From Criblamydia sequanensis CRIB-18 (GTDB lineage: Bacteria; Chlamydiota; Chlamydiia; Chlamydiales; Criblamydiaceae), in the NCBI RefSeq assembly GCF_000750955.1, contig NZ_CCEJ010000003.1:310001-374000 (forward strand): a stretch of DNA of 64,000 bases, in the 5' to 3' direction. The position numbers and the translations under genes are program-made. Shown here piece by piece: positions 24,640 to 33,137 of this stretch; positions within the stretch are counted from its first letter, which is position 1; every line of letters starts with the position of its first letter. The notes under the pieces are model-generated. The model saw only the letters and a program-made list of their open reading frames with translations. It was not told the origin of the DNA and searched no databases.

Positions 24640-25316
24640 AAGTCGAAGTTATAGATAGCTATACCCAAAATAATAGCTGCGACAGACCCAATTGAGATCA
24701 ATCTCTCTATAGTTTTGATTTTAGACATTTTGTCTTTTCCGATGTAAAGACTCTCTTGTTTGCTTTCAATTTGCTTATTCAAGAATGACATCAGTTCATA
24801 AATTTCATTATCTATTGAATTCTTGAGTTCTTTGTAAGTGAGTGCAGAGGGAATCCTTCCCCTAAAATACTCGGACCTTTCTCCATAGACTATTGATCCG
24901 TTGTACTCTTGCTTTTTAACAAATAGAACTTGACGTACGACCTCTGTTGCTTTTGTCGGGTCTTTTATCACTCCAAATTCGATATTGAAGTAACAAGGTG
25001 AGTTTTTGACAAACAAGCACTCATAGAAAGCGGTCTGATTTTCTTCAATACTCTCTGAAAAAGTTTTAAAATCTTCCATCAGCTCATGATAATTGGTTAT
25101 TTGTCTTATTTTACTAAGAGCGTGCTTAATTCCTTTTTCACCATATTCAAGTTCAAGCGGAATTCTTTCGCTAACTATTTTCCAAAGGCTATTGTCGCAA
25201 GATAGGGTATTCCATTTTTTTGAAACTAAAGCGGTATTTGCAAGTTCTTTCGGCTCTAGGTATGAAAAAATATTTATTAGCAACTCTTCCGGAAAAGTAT
25301 TTATACTTACATTCAT
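24633..25316 (-). CDS. Tail-anchored F-box protein, candidate effector (copy B)
   Basis: The 227-residue protein has an N-terminal F-box (residues 7-36, TFPEELLINIFSYLEPKELA then NTALVSKKWN), a central domain of about 130 residues shared only with its paralogs, and one hydrophobic segment at the very C-terminus (ISIGSVAAIILGIAIYNF). The layout suggests a protein that recruits host SKP1 while anchored by its tail in a host or inclusion membrane. It is the intact member between a frameshifted copy on the left and another intact copy at 25989. Delivery and substrate are inferred or unknown. Confidence 0.8.
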   Translation of the reverse strand: MNVSINTFPEELLINIFSYLEPKELANTALVSKKWNTLSCDNSLWKIVSERIPLELEYGEKGIKHALSKIRQITNYHELMEDFKTFSESIEENQTAFYECLFVKNSPCYFNIEFGVIKDPTKATEVVRQVLFVKKQEYNGSIVYGERSEYFRGRIPSALTYKELKNSIDNEIYELMSFLNKQIESKQESLYIGKDKMSKIKTIERLISIGSVAAIILGIAIYNFDFY

Positions 25317-25814
25317 AATAATATCAGTCCTTTTTAATTAATTAATTTATTATCAAATATGTGGTTTAACAAGATAATGAATTTTATAAAAAAAAAACAG
25401 ATTTATTGTCGCAATAGCACCCCCTAGTCCCGATACAAATCACTACAATTATGTCACGAATTTTAGATTAAGGCCGACATGGGCAAAATTAAGGATGATA
25501 AAGAGAGGGCGTAATACCCTTTCCTAGAAGAAGAAAGATGTTATTAATGAAAACCAATTGAGGTTTTCTCTGATCGCCGAGAAATAGGAGGTGTTTCTCC
25601 AGGGATTGTATGGCTTTCAGCTAACTACTTGCAAAAGGACTATAAAACACCCCAATCTTCTCCTTTTTTTCAGCTTATTTTTGCATCTCTTCCGATAGAG
25701 CTGCCGGTGTTCAAGGATTTAAATGGTTAAAGAGAAAGTGATTTTCTCCTGAGGTACAATTTAAAAAATTCAGGGGTGGATTTGGTCGCAGTCAGGGATT
25801 CAAATTTCGATTTT
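25317..25814. other. Intergenic region with degraded sequence
   Basis: About 500 bp without a supported gene. A 60-codon open frame at 25551-25730 (containing GGVSPGIVWLSANYLQKDYK) has no start or RBS and could be a fragment of a lost gene that I cannot identify. The right part holds the inverted partner (25771-25800) of the 24395 repeat. The nucleotidyltransferase remnant follows. Confidence 0.45.
25771..25800 (+). repeat. Inverted repeat partner of 24395-24425
   Basis: GGGTGGATTTGGTCGCAGTC, followed by AGGG, closely matches the reverse complement of 24395-24425. It sits 15 bp before the nucleotidyltransferase remnant and may mark a recombination or element end. Confidence 0.65.
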
Positions 25815-25992
25815 CGATCAGGTGGAAACGGGTTGCCGCCTTGTAATGGGAGAAACTTGGACAAAAGCTGCAGTTTCCAAACTTAGGAAAAAAGCCTTTA
25901 AAAAGGATAAGGAAATTGATGAAGTTTGGGATACCTATACCCATTACCCGCTTCATATAGGGGCTCAGGCTATAGGCTCCTTATCTTATTAG
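25815..25992 (+). pseudogene. 3' remnant of a second nucleotidyltransferase copy
   Basis: The segment repeats the last ~180 bp of the gene ending at 23454 with few changes at first (the match starts at 23271). It keeps the reading frame to its own stop codon at 25990-25992, with more divergence in the last 40 bp. Everything upstream of the DQVETGCRLVMGE codons is missing. As at the first locus, its stop overlaps the 3' end of a convergent F-box gene by 4 bp. This shows that nucleotidyltransferase plus F-box was duplicated as one unit. Confidence 0.9.
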
Positions 25993-26666
25993 AAAGCAAT
26001 ATTGTAGTATGCCAAACCAAAAATAAAAGCCACGACAACTCCAGTTGAGATCGCTGTTTGAATAGTTTGGATTTGAGATAGTGTCCTTCTCCCGATATCC
26101 AGGGCATAGTCTGTTCTAGCGACTTGTCCATATAAAGCACTCATAACACGAATAATCTCTTGATCCCCTGATTTATTAATCATTTTTTCAGAGAGAGAAG
26201 AGGGTAGCCTTGCTTGAATCCTTTTTTCCCTGCCCATTCCATAAATCATCGAGCCGTTAAACGGTAACTCTTTAATAAATAGGACTTGCCTTTTGATGCT
26301 TGTCTTATCGTTAGGGTTTCTAACGACGCCGAACTTGATATTTAAAAAACAACCGGGATTTTTTAAAAATAAGCACTCATAATCAGCTTTCTGATTTTCT
26401 TCGACAGCGTCAGAAAAGGCTTCAAAATCTTCTATAACCTGTTGATAATCAGTTATCTTTTTCATTTGAAAAAGAGCGTTTCTAAACCCGTTATCGTCAT
26501 AATCTACAGGAATGTCTCTAAAGAGTTCTTTCCAAAGAAAATCATCGCAAGATAAATTGTGCCATTTTTTTGAAGCTAAGCCGGCGTTAGCAAGTTCATT
26601 AGGATTTAAGTGAGAAAAAATATTTATTAATAATTCATCAGGAAAATCGTTTATTTGTGAATTCAT
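25989..26666 (-). CDS. Tail-anchored F-box protein, candidate effector (copy C)
   Basis: The 225-residue protein is a paralog of the genes at 24633 and 23451: F-box at residues 7-36 (DFPDELLINIFSHLNPNELA), the same central domain with a conserved CLFLKNPGCFLNIKFGV block, and a C-terminal hydrophobic segment (STGVVVAFIFGLAYYNIAF). It is intact. The AT-rich DNA upstream (26667-26815) is shared with the divergent exported-protein gene. The role as host-directed SCF adaptor is inferred from the F-box. Confidence 0.8.
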   Translation of the reverse strand: MNSQINDFPDELLINIFSHLNPNELANAGLASKKWHNLSCDDFLWKELFRDIPVDYDDNGFRNALFQMKKITDYQQVIEDFEAFSDAVEENQKADYECLFLKNPGCFLNIKFGVVRNPNDKTSIKRQVLFIKELPFNGSMIYGMGREKRIQARLPSSLSEKMINKSGDQEIIRVMSALYGQVARTDYALDIGRRTLSQIQTIQTAISTGVVVAFIFGLAYYNIAF

Positions 26667-26815
26667 AGTAACTTTCCTTTTTATTTAGTTAATTATTTGT
26701 TAGAAAAATATGTTAACACATAAATTATATTTTTAAAAGAATAGATTTATTAGGAGAAATAGTCATTTTATGTAGAATGAGCTTAAAGCGTAAAAATTTT
26801 AATTTGGAGGAATGT

Positions 26816-27682
26816 ATGAAAAAAAATGTCCTTAAAATAGGGGTCATTTTCTTTTTCTCAATACTTTCATATCACTCATTTGCAGATGAAACCTTGATCC
26901 AAGAACCGAATGTCAATCAAGAGAGCGATTATTTTTCTCCTGACGCCATTTTTAAAGATAATAGAAGAATAAACTTTCAGTTTAATGCTCTCGATACAGC
27001 GAAAGATCAATTAAACAAGGTCGATCTTCAAGCGCAAATTGAAGATGCCAATCATTTTCTAAATGGATCGCTTTTCTTTAATAACACCAATAATCCGACT
27101 GAAAATTTCAAAGCTAATTCTGAATTCGAGGGGTATCCTTTGGTCCTTCATGTCAGTCAAACTGCAAGACAAGGCACTTTACCTTTTCCGGGAAATTTAA
27201 TTATAGACAACCCGCCCTCAAAAGAAGAAATAAAAGAATTTTTTGATGCCCATGATTCAAGAAGCGTTCAGCCCAAAAACGTAAGGGTGGATGTTCAAGA
27301 GTGGGCCATCGGCCAGGATGGAAAACTGCAAAAAGGTGTGGTGGTTTATGAAGAAGAGCCGCAAGAGTTTCCAAACGTTCAAAAAGTAAAAGTCCTATTC
27401 ATTATTGATAAACAGCATTTTTCTATTCAATCCGGTGTTCAAGGAACGAAACTTGGGGAAGTATTGGGCGAAAGCCAAGGCTTGCTTGTTTGGGTTCTTC
27501 AAAAGCTAAAAAAACAAAATCCGAAAACTGTTGGGGAGACCGCCCAAATTATAAATCAGGCTTTTGATGAATATGCTAAAAGTTTAAAACCTGATTTTAA
27601 TCAGCTTTATAAGACTGAAGGTGTTCAAGATACTTACGAAAATGCTTTGCCAAAGGCTTATAACCCCAACTACAATCGTTAA
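26816..27682 (+). CDS. Exported hypothetical protein
   Basis: A 288-residue protein with a signal peptide (MKKNVLKIGVIFFFSILSYH, cut near SFADE). The mature part is polar, with Asn/Gln-rich and mixed alpha/beta sequence and no Cys. I recognise no domain. The ATG at 26816 is chosen because GGAGG ends 5 nt upstream; the frame extends a further 13 codons upstream without an RBS. Its stop codon overlaps the ackA start by one base (TAATG), so they are co-transcribed and coupled, although a functional link is not obvious. Confidence 0.7.
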   Translation: MKKNVLKIGVIFFFSILSYHSFADETLIQEPNVNQESDYFSPDAIFKDNRRINFQFNALDTAKDQLNKVDLQAQIEDANHFLNGSLFFNNTNNPTENFKANSEFEGYPLVLHVSQTARQGTLPFPGNLIIDNPPSKEEIKEFFDAHDSRSVQPKNVRVDVQEWAIGQDGKLQKGVVVYEEEPQEFPNVQKVKVLFIIDKQHFSIQSGVQGTKLGEVLGESQGLLVWVLQKLKKQNPKTVGETAQIINQAFDEYAKSLKPDFNQLYKTEGVQDTYENALPKAYNPNYNR

Positions 27683-28854
27683 TGAACGGTCTTTTAATAT
27701 TAAATGCCGGCTCAAGCACGCTGAAAGCGGCTCTTTTTAGTGTAGAGGGACATAAACTCTCTCCAATTTTTAGAGCGAAGCTTCAATTTAATACAAAAAA
27801 AGCTTCTGCCATTGTGAATGGCAGAAGCTTTTTTTTTAAATCGGATAATAAGAAAGAGCAAATAAAGCAGTTTCTTTTAAAGCTAAAAGAAGAAGTCTGT
27901 CATTTGGATATTTCTTTGATAGGAATTGGCCAAAGAGTGGTTCATGGCGGGCTTAAGTTTACAAAGACTATAAAAATTTCAAACGCTGTAATCAGAGAAG
28001 TTGAAGCCCTTAAAAAGATTGCCCCGCTTCATAACACCCCCTTCTTGGAAGAATATGAAATTTCAAAACGCGTTTTTAAAAAAATCGATCAGTTTGCTTG
28101 CTTTGATACCTCTTTTCATCAAACCATTCCGAAATCCTTAAAGACCTATCCCATTCCCTTAGCTTGGAGAAAAAAGGGGATTGAACGTTTTGGATTTCAT
28201 GGAATTAGCCATAAGTGGTGTTTTGAAAAAGCTATGGAGCTTCTCAAATTAAATCCAAAATCTATTAAAGCGATCACGTGCCACATAGGGTCCGGCGTTT
28301 CTTTTACAGCCATTAAAGATGGCAAATCCATTTTTAATACTATGGGATTTACCCCCCTTGAAGGCGCTATGATGGGCACAAGATGCGGCTCTATCGATCC
28401 AGGAATTCTTCTTTATCTTCTTCAATCTAAAAGCGTTTCATTAAAAGAATTGGACGAAGGCCTAAATAAAAATTCCGGTCTTCTTGCTCTTTATGGGCAT
28501 AACGATATGGAAAAATTACTTCAGGATATGAAAAAAGATCATCCTAGGGCTGCCTTCGCATTTGATTGTTTTACCCTAAGCGCCCTTAAAGAGATAGGGG
28601 CATTGGCAAGTTTATTGAATGGGATAGATCTCATTTGCTTTACAGGAGGTATTGGTGAAAACGTACCTCTTTTAAGGGAAAAAATTGGGATGAATCTTGC
28701 CTATCTAGATTTACAAATCGATAAAAAATTAAATCAGCAAAGTCAAAATCGTTCTATCCATAAAAAAAATTCCCCATGCAAAGCCACTGTCATCTATGCA
28801 GATGAAGAGTCCGCTATGGCTCATGAAATAATTCTTTTTTTTAATTATGTCTGA
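27682..28854 (+). CDS. ackA: Acetate kinase
   Basis: Interconverts acetyl phosphate plus ADP with acetate plus ATP. The ASKHA-fold motifs are present: LLILNAGSSTLKAALF at the N-terminus, GQRVVHGG, RFGFHGISHKW, HIGSGVSFTAI, TMGFTPLEGAMMGTRCGSID and FTGGIGENVPLLRE. 390 residues is normal. The start overlaps the stop of the upstream exported-protein gene by one base. An unusually strong terminator-like hairpin lies inside the gene at 27795-27837. A phosphotransacetylase partner is not in the window. Confidence 0.95.
   Translation: MNGLLILNAGSSTLKAALFSVEGHKLSPIFRAKLQFNTKKASAIVNGRSFFFKSDNKKEQIKQFLLKLKEEVCHLDISLIGIGQRVVHGGLKFTKTIKISNAVIREVEALKKIAPLHNTPFLEEYEISKRVFKKIDQFACFDTSFHQTIPKSLKTYPIPLAWRKKGIERFGFHGISHKWCFEKAMELLKLNPKSIKAITCHIGSGVSFTAIKDGKSIFNTMGFTPLEGAMMGTRCGSIDPGILLYLLQSKSVSLKELDEGLNKNSGLLALYGHNDMEKLLQDMKKDHPRAAFAFDCFTLSALKEIGALASLLNGIDLICFTGGIGENVPLLREKIGMNLAYLDLQIDKKLNQQSQNRSIHKKNSPCKATVIYADEESAMAHEIILFFNYV
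27795..27837 (+). promoter_or_regulatory. Terminator-like hairpin inside the ackA coding region
   Basis: A perfect 19-bp inverted repeat (27795-27813 with 27817-27835, 3-nt loop) has a GC-rich core, GCTTCTGCC, and ends in a run of nine T. This is the full form of an intrinsic terminator, about 110 bp into ackA, and it encodes KKASAIVNGRSFFFK in frame. It may cause premature termination or attenuation; no alternative antiterminator pairing was identified. Confidence 0.65.
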
Positions 28855-28924
28855 AATTCAAGAATCCATAAGATAACTTTTTGACTATTTTTCCAATTGG
28901 CCCCCTTGAATTGAGAAGGCTTGA

Positions 28925-30061
28925 ATGTACACTATCGCTTTGAAAATGCTTTTTGGTGATCGGCTGAAATATTTAATGCTTGTCAGCGCCATCGCTTTTT
29001 CTTCTCTCTTAATGGCGCAGCAAAGTTCAGTTTTTTCAGGTTTAATGCTATGGACAACCGCGACCTTGCAAAATACCAATGTCCCTATATGGGTGATGGA
29101 TACAAATGTTGAGCAAGTCAATGAAGTAAGGCCGCTTGTTGACACAGATTTATCAAGAGTTAGATCTGTACCGGGTGTTTCTTGGGCAGTTCCCTTTTAT
29201 TTTTCAATTCAGCAAGCAAGGCTCTATGATGGGCGTTTTAAATCGATTCAACTCTTTGGGGTGGATAGCACAACTTTAATTGGCGTTCCAAGAGACATGG
29301 TGGCCGGCAATCTCGATGATTTAAGACAAGCCGACGCTGTCATCATTGATGAAGTCGGGGTTTATAAATTAAGCGGGGGAAGAAAACCGCTAGCCGTCGG
29401 AGATTCTTTTGAAATTAATGATCATCAGGCCACAGTTGTAGGTATTTGTGTTGCAGCAAGATCTTTTTCCGGAAACCCTTACGTATATACAACTTATGAG
29501 AGAGCGCTTGAAATAGTGCCTCCGACAAGAAGCAATCTTTCATTTATTTTAGTTCAGCCAAGGGAAGGGGTGGATCAAGAGGCACTAGCAAGAAAAATTA
29601 CCGAAACCACAAGACTTAAAGCTTTAACCAATAATCAATTTTTTTGGAGCACTATCTGGTGGTATGTGAATAATACAGGGATCCCTATATCCTTCGGAAC
29701 TACCATTTTCCTTGGATTTATTGTAGGTTTTGCCGTTTCAGGACAAACTTTTTATACCTTTATTTTGGAAAATTTAAGTAATTTAGGCGCTTTGAAAGCT
29801 ATAGGGGCGAGTAATAGTCTTCTCTATCGTATGCTCATTTTACAAGCTCTAGTAGCCGGTTTTATAGGCTATGGAATAGGGCTTGGGCTTGCTTCTCTTT
29901 TTGGTTTTTCAACTTTGAAAACCGGACAGCCGCCCTATTATATGCCTTACCAGGTGCCTCTTTTTTCCTTTATTGTTGTTTTGCTAATCTGTTTTTTCTC
30001 AGCTTTCATAGCCATTAGAAAAATTAGTAAAATGGATGCAGCAGAGGTTTTCCGTGCCTAA
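28925..30061 (+). CDS. ABC exporter permease (FtsX/DevC type)
   Basis: The 378-residue protein has one N-terminal membrane segment, a periplasmic domain of about 210 residues, and three C-terminal membrane segments with the FtsX-type stretch ENLSNLGALKAIGASNSLLY. It would pair with the ATPase encoded next to form the inner-membrane part of a tripartite exporter of the DevBCA/MacAB class. The gene order permease, ATPase, adaptor, outer-membrane factor with overlapping ends supports this. The start ATG follows GAGAAGG. The substrate is unknown. Confidence 0.88.
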   Translation: MYTIALKMLFGDRLKYLMLVSAIAFSSLLMAQQSSVFSGLMLWTTATLQNTNVPIWVMDTNVEQVNEVRPLVDTDLSRVRSVPGVSWAVPFYFSIQQARLYDGRFKSIQLFGVDSTTLIGVPRDMVAGNLDDLRQADAVIIDEVGVYKLSGGRKPLAVGDSFEINDHQATVVGICVAARSFSGNPYVYTTYERALEIVPPTRSNLSFILVQPREGVDQEALARKITETTRLKALTNNQFFWSTIWWYVNNTGIPISFGTTIFLGFIVGFAVSGQTFYTFILENLSNLGALKAIGASNSLLYRMLILQALVAGFIGYGIGLGLASLFGFSTLKTGQPPYYMPYQVPLFSFIVVLLICFFSAFIAIRKISKMDAAEVFRA

Positions 30062-30776
30062 CGAGGAAATGAAACCATCCATTATCGCAAGGCATGTCTC
30101 CAAAACTTATGGGGCTGGCGCTTCACAAATTCAAGCTCTAAAAGATATTTATATGACGGCCTTTGAAAATGAGCTTCTAATGATAGTTGGTCCTTCAGGC
30201 TGTGGAAAAACTACCTTATTAAGTGTCATAGCCGGCACGCTTCGATTTGAAGAGGGTGAAGTTGTAGTTCTTAATCAATCACTTAACGGGTTAACAGATG
30301 ATGAACTCACTTGTTTTCGCCGTGAAAATATAGGCTTTATTTTTCAGCAATACCATTTGATCAAAACGCTGACCGCTTTAGAAAATGTAATAATTCCTTT
30401 ACTTTTGAATCAAATCAGTTGGAGTAATGGAGAATTTGATGTATTAGATGTCTTGGAAAAGGTGGGCTTAGGCGGTAGAGAATCGAGTTTGCCAAGCCAG
30501 CTGTCAGGCGGTCAGCAGCAGCGTCTTGCGATAGCAAGAGCGATCGTTCATAAGCCAAAACTTGTCATATGCGATGAACCAACCTCAGCCCTTGATGCGG
30601 CCACAGGAATCGCTGTTTTAGAAATTTTAAAAAAAATTTCTAAGATGCCCGGGCGAACGGTGATTGTTGTCACTCATGATAGCCGTATATTTAAATTTGC
30701 CGATCGTATTTACCAAATGGACGATGGACGCATTATTAATTGTGTGACTAACCACGAAGATTTAATAGAATCATGA
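30054..30776 (+). CDS. ABC exporter ATP-binding protein
   Basis: A classic ABC ATPase: Walker A GPSGCGKTT, Q-loop FIFQQYHLI, signature LSGGQQQRLAIARAI, Walker B LVICDEP, and H-loop VVTHDS. I prefer the GTG at 30054, preceded by AGAGG and overlapping the permease stop by 8 bp. An ATG at 30069 is only 4 nt from GAGG, and an ATG at 30036 overlaps further. Belongs to the LolD/MacB/DevA subgroup by its similarity and by its neighbour genes. Confidence 0.92.
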   Translation: MPNEEMKPSIIARHVSKTYGAGASQIQALKDIYMTAFENELLMIVGPSGCGKTTLLSVIAGTLRFEEGEVVVLNQSLNGLTDDELTCFRRENIGFIFQQYHLIKTLTALENVIIPLLLNQISWSNGEFDVLDVLEKVGLGGRESSLPSQLSGGQQQRLAIARAIVHKPKLVICDEPTSALDAATGIAVLEILKKISKMPGRTVIVVTHDSRIFKFADRIYQMDDGRIINCVTNHEDLIES

Positions 30777-31708
30777 CAATCTTAAAGAAACCCTCATTTT
30801 ATTTGAGCGCAATAGGCATTTTAATCTCGTTTATCTTTATTTACGTCACCTCATTTACACCAGATCCTTTAATTCTCACCAAAAAACCGGCTCCAAACCC
30901 CTATCCCGATTCGATTGCGGCAAGCGGCATTATCGAGGCGACCGATCGCAATATCTCATTAAGAAGCCCGGACCCAGGCCTTGTTATTGCCCTTTATGTA
31001 AAGGTTTCTGATGTCGTTAAAAAAGGAGATCTTCTTTTTAAGTTAGATGATCGCGACCTTCTCGCTAAATTAGGTGTTCAAAAAGCAAACATATTAGTTG
31101 CAAAAGCAAACATAGCCAAATTAAAGGATCAGCTTGAAAGGCTTGAGTCTGTTGAAGATATAAGGGCTGTTAGCGTTGAGGAAACTAAAACCAAAAGAAG
31201 TGAAGTGATGGTTGCTGAAGCTGAGCTAAAAGCAGCTCAAGCTTCTCTTTTAGAAACAAAGCGGCTTATCGATCGAAAATACATACGAGCCCCAAAAGAT
31301 GGTGTTATCTTGCAAAGCAATATCCGGGAAGGGGAATATGTCTCGGTTGCAGAAGGAGACCCTCCCATCCTTCTTGGCGATGTCGAAAGGCTTCAGGTAA
31401 GAGCGGATATCGATGAGCAAAATGCGTCATATTTTAGCCCCGATGAGCCGGCTTACGCGTTTCCAAAAAATAATAGCCAATTAAAAATACCTCTTACATT
31501 TGAAAGAGTTGAACCCTACATCATCCCGAAGAGGTCTTTGACAGGGAGAAGTGATGAAAGAGTAGACACTCGTGTTCTTCAAGTGATTTATTCCTTTGAT
31601 ATCCCGAAGGACTTTCAAGTCTACCCGGGCCAGCAGGTGGATGTTTTTATCAAAGCTAATAGGTTAAATATACAAGAAGAGAGCGAGGAGAAAAATCATG
31701 AGGCGTAA
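30773..31708 (+). CDS. Periplasmic adaptor (HlyD/DevB family) of the ABC exporter
   Basis: A 311-residue membrane-fusion protein with an N-terminal anchor (about 11-28), a first lipoyl half with SLRSPDPGLVIALYVKVSDV, a coiled-coil hairpin of about 75 residues, the second lipoyl half (YIRAPKDGVILQSNIREGEY) and a beta barrel. It links the inner-membrane ABC pump to the outer-membrane factor encoded next. Start and previous stop overlap (ATGA). Confidence 0.9.
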   Translation: MTILKKPSFYLSAIGILISFIFIYVTSFTPDPLILTKKPAPNPYPDSIAASGIIEATDRNISLRSPDPGLVIALYVKVSDVVKKGDLLFKLDDRDLLAKLGVQKANILVAKANIAKLKDQLERLESVEDIRAVSVEETKTKRSEVMVAEAELKAAQASLLETKRLIDRKYIRAPKDGVILQSNIREGEYVSVAEGDPPILLGDVERLQVRADIDEQNASYFSPDEPAYAFPKNNSQLKIPLTFERVEPYIIPKRSLTGRSDERVDTRVLQVIYSFDIPKDFQVYPGQQVDVFIKANRLNIQEESEEKNHEA

Positions 31709-33131
31709 ACTTTCTTCTCAAAATTCCAAAATAACTTTTCTTCTATTCCTTTTCCTTTTTTCATGCAGTGTTAATAAACATTACCATCCTCCGGTAGTTG
31801 AGGTTCCCAATTATTGGAAATGGGAAGAGCCTCAAGACAATGATCTTCCGGACGAAAATTGGTGGCTTATTTTTCATGATGAAGACCTTAACTATTTAAT
31901 TGACCTTGCCCTCATTCAAAATCCGACTTTAGACGAGGCGTTATTTAGAATAGGAGAAGCAAGGGCTCTTGCGGGGATTCAATACGCCAATTATTACCCT
32001 CAAATTTCCTTTGAGCCTAATTTTTTTAGACAAGGCTCTAGATCCAATACCGATTTTGGTTTTAACTTAAACATCCCAAACCCCCAGCAGCCGGCAGCGC
32101 AAGATATTCCTGAGCGTCTCCTTATTTCTCAGTATCAGGTTCCCTTTAACCTTATTTATGAAATAGACCTTTGGGGTAAGTATAGATCCGGATATTTTGC
32201 GGCTGTCGCAAGGCTGCAAGCTGCTTCAGAGGCTTATAAAGTGGCTATTTTGATGCTGACTGAGGAAATTGCGGAAACTTATTTTGATTTATTAACCCTT
32301 GATGCCGAAGAGAAAGTCCTTTTAGAGGCGATTGAAGTCAGGCAAAAACAATTAGATATTGTAACGGCAAGGTTTAAAGCCGGCATCGTAAGTTTTGATG
32401 ATCAAGCTAAGGCTGAAACTGAGCTTATGATTGCTAAAGCTGATGTTGAAACGGTAAAAAGAGATAAGGCCGCAAGAGAAAATGCCATAGCGGTTTTAGT
32501 CGGCGAGCTTCCTTCAACTTTTTGTTTTAATCGAGAAGTGCTTGAGAGACATCCTCCTCTTGCATCGACTGTTTTGCCATGCCAAGTTCTTTTAAGAAGG
32601 CCGGATCTGCAAGAAGCGGAGCGTAATATTCGTGCTTTCCATGATGAAATCGGGGTGGCTTACGCAGAACTTTTTCCTTCCCTTACAGTCAATGGACAAC
32701 TAGGTTTTGCAAGCGCGGATAGAGGTAATTTATTTGATTGGGAGTCGAGGCTTTGGTCTTATGGCGCGGCTATCTTTCAAAGCGTCTTTGATGCCGGAAG
32801 AAGACAATCGAACATTCAAGCTGCCAAAGCCCGCTATGGGGCTGTCTTTTCAGCTTATAGGAATCAAGTCTTAGTAGCTTTTCAGGAAGTGGAAGATGCA
32901 CTAGCCACGCTTAAATTTTTACGCGAAAGACAATTTTACCTTGAAAAAGCGGTGGCTTCTGCCACCACAAGTCGAAATCTAGCTCAAGAAAGGTATTTGA
33001 AAGGGATTGTCAATTATTTGGAAGTGGTCGATGCCGAGAGAACTCTTTTAGATGTCGCAAGACAGCTTAAAAGAGCTCAAGGTGATCGATTTATAGCCAC
33101 CGTCAGGCTCATAAGAGCCCTTGGGGGGTAG
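31698..33131 (+). CDS. Outer-membrane efflux protein (TolC/NodT family lipoprotein)
   Basis: A 477-residue protein with a signal sequence ending in a near-canonical lipobox (LFSC, Cys about 23). Two tandem OEP repeats follow, each with long helices (for example NPTLDEALFRIGEARALAGI and QRYLKG-type ends such as LAQERYLKGIVNYLEVVDAE). The LRRPDLQEAE motif between the repeats is typical of NodT/OprM-type channels. It completes the exporter and overlaps the adaptor gene by 11 bp, with GCGAGGAG as RBS. Confidence 0.92.
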   Translation: MRRKLSSQNSKITFLLFLFLFSCSVNKHYHPPVVEVPNYWKWEEPQDNDLPDENWWLIFHDEDLNYLIDLALIQNPTLDEALFRIGEARALAGIQYANYYPQISFEPNFFRQGSRSNTDFGFNLNIPNPQQPAAQDIPERLLISQYQVPFNLIYEIDLWGKYRSGYFAAVARLQAASEAYKVAILMLTEEIAETYFDLLTLDAEEKVLLEAIEVRQKQLDIVTARFKAGIVSFDDQAKAETELMIAKADVETVKRDKAARENAIAVLVGELPSTFCFNREVLERHPPLASTVLPCQVLLRRPDLQEAERNIRAFHDEIGVAYAELFPSLTVNGQLGFASADRGNLFDWESRLWSYGAAIFQSVFDAGRRQSNIQAAKARYGAVFSAYRNQVLVAFQEVEDALATLKFLRERQFYLEKAVASATTSRNLAQERYLKGIVNYLEVVDAERTLLDVARQLKRAQGDRFIATVRLIRALGG

Positions 33132-33137
33132 GGGCTT

